Positions 12,769 to 21,709 of a stretch of DNA of 64,000 nucleotides are shown one piece after another. The position numbers were made by a program, and so were the translations under genes. The notes under the pieces were generated by a model that saw only the letters and a list, made by a program, of their open reading frames with translations, was not told where the DNA came from and made no database searches. This DNA is from Balanoglossus misakiensis. Its lineage: Eukaryota; Hemichordata. The DNA is taken from NCBI GenBank assembly GCA_040954595.2, contig CM082582.2, positions 3,348,001-3,412,000 of the forward strand, given 5' to 3'. How positions within the stretch are numbered: position 1 is the first letter of the stretch; each line of letters opens with the position of its first letter.

Positions 12769-13828
12769 TCATTGAACGGTACACCTTCAGAAGAAAGTTA
12801 CTAGGATGTGCCTTCTGAGGTATCTAATACAACCGGTGTCTAACAGCAAATCCTGGAAATGGTACCAACCTTCGATTTAAAACTATCCAGTACAATTTTT
12901 AATGTAGAGAATGTTTTATTTTCCCGTGGGTGCGTAAAGAGATATTATAGAAATCATAGTATGTCATGAGCTATTTTAGTTTTAAGAACAGTATCATGTA
13001 GAGGATAATTTTCTTGGTTTTTCCGTGGGTGCACAGTGCCGTAAGTTGTATTTAGAAATCGCAGTGTTTCTTGCAAAATAGTCATGAGATTTGTTCCTGT
13101 AACTTTTGGCATCCTTGGTCGTATCGCGCTTTGCCTCGACGTTACGAAAGAATGTAAATATTTACATGTATCATGGTAGGTTCTCTGGAGAACCAAAATT
13201 AATATGTGTCGATTTTAAATGAGTTTATGTACCGAGTAGAAGTTATATGACACACATTGTATTCCTGTGGTGTATAGCGCATTTATCTTTCCTGATGAAA
13301 CATGATTCCAGGGATGTCGTTCTACTCTAGTCACCTGGATATTTGCAGTTGATGATGACACTGGGTCAAATCCAGGGTTCAGGATCTGATGACTTTCTGC
13401 AAAACTAGCAAAAATGAAGAGGTGGAACAATAGGCCTGAATTATGTGTCCCCAACATATGTAGGAAGATTAGCAAGTAAATACTGTGGAGGTGGTAAGGT
13501 ATAGAAACACATTGTTTTCAGTCAATTCACTATTAATGTCAGGTTCACTTTAAATGCATGCTAGAGTGACTACATTGTGCTAATAATATCGCCAGTTACA
13601 TGATAAATAATGCGGGTACACAATGTGTATTGATTTATATCTAAACAATTTAACAATTCACTGTAATGGAGAAAGGTTTTGCTAATTGGTTGGACCATCT
13701 TCAACTATCTGCTCACTTGCGAATCAGAATAACAAAATGATTACAGTCTAGCCTCGGGAATTTCAGAGTTTTCACACTCACCTATTGATTTTCATAACTT
13801 TGGTGGGAAATTTTGAAACAACATTGCA

Positions 13829-13865
<37 letters not shown>

Positions 13866-14288
13866 AACAAACACTTAGAACAGAATCTTAAAGGAGATTG
13901 ATTATTCATCTTTCAAAGTCAATTGATTTGTGTATTCTGTCACAGTGACATTGCAGAGGGCGTTCAGTTGACTTCAAGTACACGGTTACAACCATGCAAA
14001 TTTAGCCACAGTTTCCATTGAAAGTTGGGATGAAGCCAATCACAGATTTTCGTGGGGTGGCTGAATGTACGGTCGCCTGTTGAAGGACTCAGAACAGATG
14101 TCGTGACTCGCCAATGTATCATGTGGGCGAGAAAGGGGGCATCCTTAATTTGCACGTTCCCCGAAATTTCAGCACCAGCTTACACACTTTCCCGGACGTT
14201 CAAGAAAAACATTCGTCCGTTTTTGACAATTGTATATGAGAGAATGCTTTCCAAACATGGATGTTCATGAACTTAGAGTAGACGTGCT

Positions 14289-14294
14289 GTCTCT

Positions 14295-14345
<51 letters not shown>

Positions 14346-14362
14346 GAGCCCACCCAGGGACG
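14289..14362 (+). tRNA. trnN-GUU: tRNA-Asn (anticodon GTT), copy 2
   Basis: Identical to tRNA-Asn copy 1, including internal promoters and the downstream T5 terminator at 14370-14374. Both genes should be functional. Confidence 0.98.
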
Positions 14363-14914
14363 CTTATAATTTTTGTTGAATATTCCTCTGACGGTCTAGT
14401 CCCATGGGCCTACGTCGTGTATTGTAATTTTCAAAGCAGTGTATCTTATTTTCTCAAAGAGTCAAAATTTTACCGCCGACAGTTTGGTCTTAGAAACATG
14501 ACATTTTACTATAGTGTAAATGTGTTTACTGTTTAGCAATGTTTCGAGAGATATATTTTTTCTTTTAAATTATGGAAGTTTGCGCCTCGAAAATCAAAAT
14601 CTTACATTGTCATGTTTTGAACTGAGCAACTTCAAATTGTGTTTTCTTTAAATTTAGAATAGTAAAGTTAAATGATTTTAAGTCGCCTTGCAATTTTACC
14701 GAATTGATCGTTCGCGCTTAGGGGTTGAAATACTTCCTTTCATGGTCGTTTCGTCGGCTGGCGAAATGCACAGCCACGGTCACTCACTGTGGCAGGGCGA
14801 ACTGGTGTGGTGTAGCGCCGCCACTGGCTCAAATGGGAACAATCACAAGACTCGTATACCAGTAGTACAACAATGTACAAGTGCGCATAAAATACTATAG
14901 AAATAATGGACGAC

Positions 14915-15045
14915 GCCCTGACGTTTGTTTGTGGGCGCGGGCGAGGGGAAAGCCAAAAATTCATGGGCGAGGCTTCCGAGCCCATGAATTTTGGCTTTCC
15001 CCGAGCCCGCGCCCGCGCCCATAAACAAACGTTAATGGTCAGGGC
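14915..15045. repeat. GC-rich inverted repeat (foldback) at the duplication end
   Basis: Arms 14915-14968 and 14980-15045 are reverse complements apart from a few small gaps in the left arm: GCCCTGAC, GTTTGTTT, GGGCGCGGGC, GGGGAAAGCC and TTCATGGGC all recur in order. The loop is about 11 bases. It starts exactly where similarity between the two tandem units ends. It looks like a small foldback element. Confidence 0.93.
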
Positions 15046-16660
15046 GGGGTCGGTTATTTCCATTATATTACCAACTAACTCAAGAAAATTTAAACCGTCA
15101 AAATTTACGAAAATGTCCAACTAGGGGCCCCGGAACTTGTGTTACGCAAAATGTTGTATTCACTGAACTGTTTGCTAATATATACTATTCAGATTTATGG
15201 GCATGTAAACAAACCATTACTGAGTATTTGTGGTCAGTGACGTCGTTCATCTCGACCAATGAAAATGCGACGCACAGGCCATGGTAATATAATCTGATAT
15301 GCTTGTTTCCATTTCTGCCACTGGTGCTGTGCATACCAATCCAGAGCCAAGCCAGAGCTCCACTCCCAAAATACAGTTCTTCATCTCCATTGACATTGGA
15401 TGGACGCGTTGACAAATACATGTTTGACAATATATGTCATCTACACCGATCATATTCCAGTAATGGGCGTACAACTGACCAGAAACTGTCTACACATCTT
15501 GTCTAGCCGTTTCCTCGAAACATAGCCTGTATCAATGTAGTAAAGGTCACGCGTCACAAGTGACCTTGTCTTAAATCACAAGACACATTATCTGAGTTAA
15601 AAATATTGTAGGGCGTTCTATAACACAGAATGTGAAATGCACGCAATTTTGCTCATTTCACCGGGCGGCAGGCTTTATGACAATTCAAAATGAAATAAAT
15701 TCGTTTCAAAAAATCTTGGTCATGTGAGAGCTAGTATGTAAGACATGTTGTGTTTTTTAAAACCCAGAGGCAAACCATGGTTCATGTTGGATATAGGTCT
15801 GTAGCACAATTTTCAAGTGTCAATCGATGACGTAAATTGGTCATATCAAAGGTGGGATCGGGCCAGACAGTACAAGCTACAGCTCATTGCAATCTTCCAA
15901 ATGAACGCCTCTGTTGCCAGGTAACCGTAGACCAATCACTACCTTCAAACATCAGTGCGCGTACATCTCTCGTCAGAGAGGCAGATACGTTTTTTTGTGG
16001 TAGTATTATTCATCAATAGACGGGCCAACGGGGGAACAAGGAATTCATGTTTCCTCTTCAATACATAGCATATTTTACAAGGGTATTACAGGAGGTTTAT
16101 GTTAAAACATTATTTGTGGTAAAAGAAAATTAGAATATACTAAAATATGGAAAATTAAGTATGCGGCGGCCATCTTGGGCAAAACCTTAACATTTCACAT
16201 TTCCGGTCATCAGATTTTGGTAGACTTTATATATGTTATTGAGGAGATTCAATACTACAGAAAACCGTTGAGAAACCTTTTGTTGCAATTTTTGCGGGTT
16301 CAAACCATATTTTCAGCCGACTACAAAAGATATGTTGATTTGGGTCTGTCAGGTTTGTTTGCAGTTGTTATTTGAGAATACGTGACAGTTACACCGGTAC
16401 CTGGCCAAGGACGAGCATGAGCTGGACATTTTTTAAGCTTAAACATTTTATGCGACAGAGAGGGCTTATCTGGCGACCAGTCACAGGTACCGTTTAGGGT
16501 CACGTGTTATCTCGATTATCATCAATATAGTGTGTGTTATCTTGTACAGTGGATTAGGCCACAAACGCACAAACAGAAAACAGGTTCAGTAACCTCGGCC
16601 TGAACTCGTTCTTAAAGGAATGGCGGGGATAGAAATCAAGGCAGTCAACATCGAGTTTTC
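15046..16660. other. Intergenic region, no gene recognised
   Basis: No convincing ORF on either strand. The only notable item is an inverted pair of AGGTCA half-sites (AGGTCA at 15544-15549 and TGACCT at 15561-15566), spaced 11 bases, which resembles a nuclear-receptor element but may be chance. Confidence 0.5.
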
Positions 16661-16663
16661 TAC

Positions 16664-16669
16664 TTTATT
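16664..16669 (-). promoter_or_regulatory. Polyadenylation signal AATAAA (minus strand)
   Basis: AATAAA on the minus strand, about 45 bases past the stop codon of the candidate terminal exon (16715-16812). It marks a likely 3' end for the minus-strand peptide transcript. Confidence 0.55.
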
Positions 16670-16714
16670 TAAATACATTTAAAGACACGCTTTAATATAA
16701 CAAGAAGTGGAACG

Positions 16715-16812
16715 TTAGTTACTTTCTATCAAATCTATCCCCGAGGTGCAGGTAATGTCATCAGGCAATGTATTATCTTGAAACACATCTTCGGGATCAT
16801 TATTGGCTATAC
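16715..16812 (-). other. Candidate terminal exon of the minus-strand peptide transcript
   Basis: A strong acceptor (ctgactttcttgtag) precedes an open frame of 32 codons rich in Asp/Asn (PEDVFQDNTLPDD) ending in TAA at 16717-16715, shortly before AATAAA. Entry must be in phase 1, the phase in which both exon 2 (17466-17445) and exon 3 of the peptide gene end. It could be the coding end of an isoform that skips exon 3, or 3' UTR. Confidence 0.45.
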
Positions 16813-16903
16813 CTACAAGAAAGTCAGAAATGTAAATCATGATGTGCATAAGGACACATTATTCGCCATGATGTACAACGTAGCAGTTACACTGTGTGCC
16901 TAC

Positions 16904-16976
16904 CTTGACTTGCTATAGCAACTTCATCATGGGACGGTCGTCCGTATACGCAGCCGCAGACGGGACATTTTCAAAG
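16904..16976 (-). other. Candidate 73-nt internal exon, minus strand
   Basis: Bounded by acceptor ggctttcatcag and donor AAG|GTAGGC, with a TACTAAAC branch-like sequence in the upstream 72-bp intron. One frame reads CPVCGCVYGRPSHDEV and joins in phase with the downstream exon, but begins with CTT TGA. The other frames also stop. At 73 nt it shifts phase. It is therefore probably untranslated, or included only in a transcript not seen here. Confidence 0.4.
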
Positions 16977-17079
16977 CTGATGAAAGCCATAATTCACTCC
17001 ATGTTTAGTACGTATTAAAATAACAACAAAGCAGTACATTGGACTTACCAGTAGCTGCACACAGATCTTCTCTTGTATC

Positions 17080-17522
17080 TTAAGTACAACAAGTTGACGA
17101 TGTAAAACAACACGAAGTCACTCCTTCAGGGGGGCACGATGAGCAATCAATGCAATTACATCCTTGTAAAGAAAAGGAAATAGCATATTGTAAAAAAACT
17201 CGACCTAATTGCGAATAAATATACGAAGGATCTGTTAGACCTACAATTAACCTCTTCCTTTTCGTTATCGAAGAAGAATGTACAAACAGATGAAAGATGA
17301 ATTATGTGAAAATTGAACTGTATATAATACGTATACGGCAAGGATGTCACAGTGCAGTTTGCTTCTAACGGAATAATGCGCCAGCTTTAAAAATGAATTA
17401 TAAGTAAAAATGTATTCCTACAGCAGTTTCAACTTACAACTCACCGAAATTGCGCTTGTTTCTTGCCTGAAATAGTAACAACAGACATGAATAAACGGAA
17501 CTATCCATCCAGCAATCCACCC

Positions 17523-17568
<46 letters not shown>

Positions 17569-17859
17569 CAAAAATAAATGTCTGTCAAAGTATAGCTTTT
17601 CCTGTCTTCATTCAATGAATCACATAAAACAATACATATTTTAAATATTTGCAGTTTGGCAGCACATGGTGAAACGACTTGATCCACTTTAAATGACATC
17701 AGTCTTATTTACTCTACAAAATTCCATCACCTGACGTTTCTCAATCAACTTGTGCAGGTCACTTTTACTCATTTCCGGCGAATCTTGAAGTTTGTCTTCA
17801 GTTTGGGACAACACAACCAGGGACAGGAGAGTGAGCGTCAACAGGACAGAGTGCTTCAT
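17080..17859 (-). CDS. Secreted Cys-rich peptide precursor (3 coding exons)
   Basis: Coding exons run 17859-17731 (129 nt), 17466-17445 (22-nt micro-exon) and 17162-17080 (83 nt, stop TAA), all with GT-AG borders and agreeing phases, giving 77 residues. Residues 1-20 are a hydrophobic signal peptide (SVLLTLTLLSLVVL). A polar propeptide ends with RNKR (45-48), a furin-type R-x-K-R site coded by the micro-exon. The predicted mature peptide (49-77) has eight Cys at 52, 54, 57, 60, 68, 69, 75 and 76, giving CxC-xx-C-xx-C-x7-CC-x5-CC. The layout (signal, propeptide, furin site, small 8-Cys peptide, three exons) recalls hepcidin-like or other host-defence/hormone precursors, but the Cys spacing does not match hepcidin and I recognise no family. 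A donor 31 bases after the stop leads to two more exons, which is unusual and lowers confidence. Confidence 0.62.
17523..17569. repeat. (GTCT)n microsatellite
   Basis: About 11 GTCT units, with TTTG and CCGT variants near the ends. It lies in intron 1 of the peptide gene. Confidence 0.95.
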
Positions 17860-17976
17860 CTTGTCAGTAGGGAAACAGAACGGTTGGCGAGCTGAATGTA
17901 CACCATTATCTCCATGCATTTGACCCTGCCCAAGGGATCCAAACAAATAAGACATTGTTGATAAACACGATAAAAC

Positions 17977-18060
17977 TATTTAAAGATAGCATGCAAACAG
18001 ATAAACTTAATTCAACCCTCAATCATTAGATAAAGTCCGGACTATGTTCGTCCTTATCAG
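17977..18060 (-). promoter_or_regulatory. Possible promoter of the Cys-rich peptide gene
   Basis: On the minus strand a TATA-like CTTTAAATAG lies about 120 bases upstream of the ATG. It is preceded by three GATA motifs within about 60 bp (AGATAA at 17999-18004 and 18028-18033, CTGATAAG at 18060-18053). Another TATA (CTATATATAT, 18240-18231) and a CRE-like TGACGTCA (18189-18196) lie further up, so the true start is unresolved. Confidence 0.35.
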
Positions 18061-18559
18061 GTGTGATTGTTGTGTTCTAAATTATTTACAGTAAATAGGC
18101 CATGCGAACTTGATTGTCCCAAATCAACATATCATTTGATATACTGCTGATGGCCAGAATCTATTGGATGCAATGGAGTCGTGGAAGATGACGTCATCTC
18201 ATCAAATCAATTGAGTAGGCAGTCGTATGCATATATATAGGATCGATCATTGCTTAAGCGTCTCTCTTAGTGACACGATCTTCTAAAATGGTGACGCCAG
18301 AGTTGGTAGAAAGTTTGCCTGGATTGTTGTTGAATATTAAAATAATTTCTAGAAAATATGAAATGTGAAAATGTAATACAGGGGAATTATCCTCTATCAC
18401 ATTCTTATAAAAGGTGTAATTTTGAAATATGTTTTAATGAAACGAAATAAATGCAAGGAAATTTAACGAGTGAATTTATTTTTATTCAAATTACAACGTA
18501 TATGTAAATATGCATGTCTGAGCATGTCAATATTGACTAGATTGTTGTTGAATATCAAA

Positions 18560-18740
18560 ATGTATGTATGTATGTATGTATGTATGTATGTATGTATGTA
18601 TGTATGTATGTATGTATGTATGTATGTATGTATGTACATGTATGTATGTATGTATGTATGTATGTATGTATGTATGTATGTATGTATGTATGTATGTATG
18701 TATGTATGTATGTATGTATGTATGTATGTATGTATGTATG

Positions 18741-18770
<30 letters not shown>
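18560..18770. repeat. (ATGT)n tetranucleotide array
   Basis: About 52 units, interrupted once near 18634 by an extra AC step (gtacatgt). The long Met-Tyr-Val-Cys and Ile-His-Thr-Tyr open frames across it are repeat artefacts. The array cuts off the L1-like endonuclease remnant on its right. Confidence 0.99.
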
Positions 18771-18772
<2 letters not shown>

Positions 18773-19780
18773 AATTGTAGCTCTTGGAACTCTCTGATGG
18801 GATGTAGGCCTACAGACATCCCAAAATATCATTTTTTGAGAAGCCAAACTTGTTACCTAGCATTAGAAAAACTGAATCTGGTAACATCGAAGCAAGTCTA
18901 GAAATACCTGTCAAACACCAATTTTTAACAAAGACGGAAACACCACCTGCGCATCTGCCAGTACGGAACATTTTTCTCTGCAAGAATGGTATGATTTGTA
19001 GCCCTGTAAAACTTTGTCTGACAATAATTCATTTTGAAACCAGGTTTGTACAGCACAGACAATATCAAATTGGTTGAAATATTCAATAGTTGAGTTGTCA
19101 TACATTTTTAGGAATAAACCTTGTACGTTCCATGAAAGAAAACAAATACTTCTTCGATCAAATTGTCCAACTGGACCTTGGCCACCGCTCTATCTCAGAC
19201 GATCATTTCTAATTACTGTCTCGGTCTTTTCATCGTAAATGTACAGAATCTTGGTTGCGTTCTCATAAACCACAAGTGTCTTTTAATTTGCAAAGGCCCT
19301 TTTGTTGTTACTGATCAGTTCTTTAGCTTACCGAAAAGTTTCTTCCTGATGAAACTCGTCTCGCTTGAATAATGCTCATCAACAAAAATGTTCGTGTCGC
19401 GGAAATCTTTCTTCTTGGACAGGATCTATTCTTTGTCGACTCCTTAAATGTGCTGCACATTGCCACCATCGGTCTTTTGCTGCCAGGTCTACCTTTCATT
19501 CTCTTTCGAACTCGATGTTCTCTGTTATGTTCATTTCCTCTGATAGTAACGTCTTCACCTTCCTTTCCGTATCCTCCCAGGACTCGTTTCCACTCCGCGA
19601 AGAACAATGTTATTTCGTTTTGACCGGTCCTCCATTTCTGCTTTCACCGTGCTTAGGCGCACCATCTCTTGCTCTATTCTGGCGATATCATCTGCTAGGC
19701 CGTCAATCTTTTGTCGTTTTTCTTTGTTACCTTCTGCCATTTCTCTGACGTCTTTGCTCAGAGTATTTCGTTCCTATGCA
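18771..19780 (-). mobile_element. L1-like LINE remnant: ORF1 and start of ORF2 endonuclease (minus strand)
   Basis: Read on the minus strand, about 19775-19330 is an ORF1 fragment: a coiled coil (KIDGLADDIARIEQEMVRL), then the L1-type RSKRNNIVLRGVE block, SWEDTERKVKTLLSEEMNI and, after frameshifts, DTNIFVDEHYSSETSF. About 19130-18771 is the start of an APE endonuclease: LSWNVQGL-like, QFDIVCAVQTWF, GGVSVFVK and VFLMLGNKFGF, the last regions after frame changes. Several frameshifts make it inactive. It ends at the tetranucleotide array; no reverse transcriptase part was found beyond it. Confidence 0.8.
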
Positions 19781-19795
19781 ACATTCTTATCATAC

Positions 19796-20213
19796 TAGAT
19801 CAAAAGAAATATAGGCAGCCTCCTCTTTCCGAAATACAAAAGTAATGCTGGTCAACATTCCATAAAGTACACTGCAGCAAATGTCTGGAACTTGATAAAC
19901 TTCCTGAAAATATTCGTTCCATGAGTTGAAAAAGCTCATTTAGAAAACAAATGAAATTATTCTTAGAACATGTTTTGTTTGAGTTTTTGTTGATTTTGTT
20001 AATAATGTGTCCAACTGTTTATGTAAATACTGTACCAAGAGGATGGGTGAACTTGACTAGTGCGTTTGCACTATTTTCCAACCTCCTATTCACTTTAGCA
20101 GTACATTTTCTTGTACTCTATACCATTCAATGTAAAAAAAGTGAAGTGAATAGCTTGAATTGAATTGAATTGAATTGAATTGAATTGAATTGAATTGAAT
20201 TGAATTGAATTGA
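19796..20213 (+). mobile_element. 5'-truncated LINE 3' end with (GAATT)n tail
   Basis: The plus strand encodes a typical ORF2 C-terminus (LFPKYKSNAG, IKYTAANVWN, then in another frame LPENIRSMS and KSSFRKQMKLFLEHV). A short 3' UTR follows and then about 11 GAATT units at 20154-20212. Such microsatellite tails are the expected end of CR1/L2-like insertions. At least one stop and one frameshift are present. It lies back to back with the L1-like remnant. Confidence 0.8.
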
Positions 20214-21699
20214 AACATAAACCAGAAAGCAATACATGTACAGTACATTGCAGCGACAGTATATTTTGACGGATGGAGGCGATCAACCCAATAAGTATCT
20301 AACAGCATACATGTATAGCTTAAGTAGCGATGTATGTAGCAAAGAATTGTTCGGAGCTATGATCAACTCGTTTTTATCGCATAAAATCCCCAACTTTCAT
20401 TTCAGCTCTGGATATAAGAGTATGTAAGTAGTCTCTCAAGTGTCGTTCTGCAAAGCGTGTAACAACTTGAGTGAATCTATGCGCCAAAATGATCAGTCAG
20501 TAACCCGAGGACATTCAGTTTATATCTGGTTATTTGAGGGCGAGAGAAAGTAAGAAAATCATAATTTGGCGCATTACTATAGTGAGACCACCTCCTACGC
20601 TATGTATTATACGTAAAATGTGAACCTCTCGCCGGTATATTTTAGTCTGAGACTTATGTATTGATTGAATTTTATATGGATTATTACTATATTTTTAATA
20701 CTTCAATATCCACATTACTATGATAACATTTGTCACAAAAATGCAATAGATTATGTTTCCTTAAAGATAGAATCACCATAAATTCTTTGTTGACTTGAAC
20801 ATGCAATCATGGGCTATAGATACTGACTTTTGAGCATGAAAGAAACATACGCACTGAATTTGATTCACGAATGTGTCGCCCTCTGTGGCGGACACAAATT
20901 GACCCTTGATCTGTGCAAGAGCACAATATGCTATGTGCAGCTCCTCCGCCAGAAGCGAGGATACCGTACCGACCAGTAATCTTCAAATGAATATCTCCAG
21001 TTCAAATCTTCACGAATAACGACCCTGGGTTATATTTTTTACGGTCGAACGATGTAAGTACGATTATTAATTTGATATATTTAAGAGGTAGAATGTTGAC
21101 AGGCATCGGGTGGTGCGTACTTCCAAACGGATTGCTGATGGACGAGTTAGATGGTTAGTTTTATTACATCACAACAACAACAAAAACACGGAGAAATAGA
21201 GGAACTTGGATCGGATGCACAGATACTTTGAGGCAGGGCGAAGAATCGATCCGAGAGCGGTGGCGAAAAAAATGAAACCGCATTCAGGTGACCGGGAATA
21301 TTGAGGGGATCTCAAAATATTTCGCTGACATTACCGCCCAAACATTCAATCAATATGTAAACAGAAGTAACCACCAGCGCTTTCGTTGCGCGATATATAA
21401 ATAACAGTCCTTCAATTGAAGGTACAAAGTCGCTCTTTCTGATCTACCTTCCTGTGATATTTAGAGTACACGGAGTACATTGAATCTATGTTCGAACATT
21501 TGTTTGTCGAGCTTACAATCGGAGGCAGTGGCTCCAGTTATCTTCAAGTCCAACCCATTGCGTAGTACGTGTATTTGTTGTGAACGAATTCGATAATCAC
21601 ATTAATTGCCAATAACTCCTCTGGTCACATGACTACCTGTCAGTTTACAACCATGATGTGATACATTTGTGATTGCTGTCATCTTTATTTATTTCGCAG
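20214..21699. other. Upstream region of the CALHM gene
   Basis: No ORF of interest. A GTAAGTA donor at 21054 and an acceptor (ttatttcgcag, ending 21699) just before the CALHM ATG suggest a non-coding first exon ending at 21053 and a 646-bp 5' UTR intron. This is inferred from splice signals only. Confidence 0.35.
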
Positions 21700-21709
21700 A
21701 CTTGTAAAG

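Larger units (their letters stand above)
12554..14916 (+). repeat. 2369-bp tandem duplication, unit 2
   Basis: Near-identical copy of unit 1. Identity ends at gacgacgc (14916), where the hairpin arm begins. Because it lies downstream of the probable end of the pentraxin mosaic transcript, its exon copy is likely outside the gene. Such high identity means a recent event, gene conversion, or possibly an assembly artefact. Confidence 0.97.

Noticed and set aside
16904-16976. Selenocysteine reading of TGA before CPVCGC
   Set aside because: The phase from the upstream exon does not fit, a second TGA would also need recoding, and no SECIS element was seen.
17080-17859. Direct assignment of the Cys-rich peptide as hepcidin
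   Set aside because: The layout is similar but the Cys spacing does not match; similarity of gene structure alone is not enough.
18463-18901. Long open frames of Met-Tyr-Val-Cys or Ile-His-Thr-Tyr repeats
   Set aside because: They are translations of the (ATGT)n array in several frames and strands and have no other coding support.
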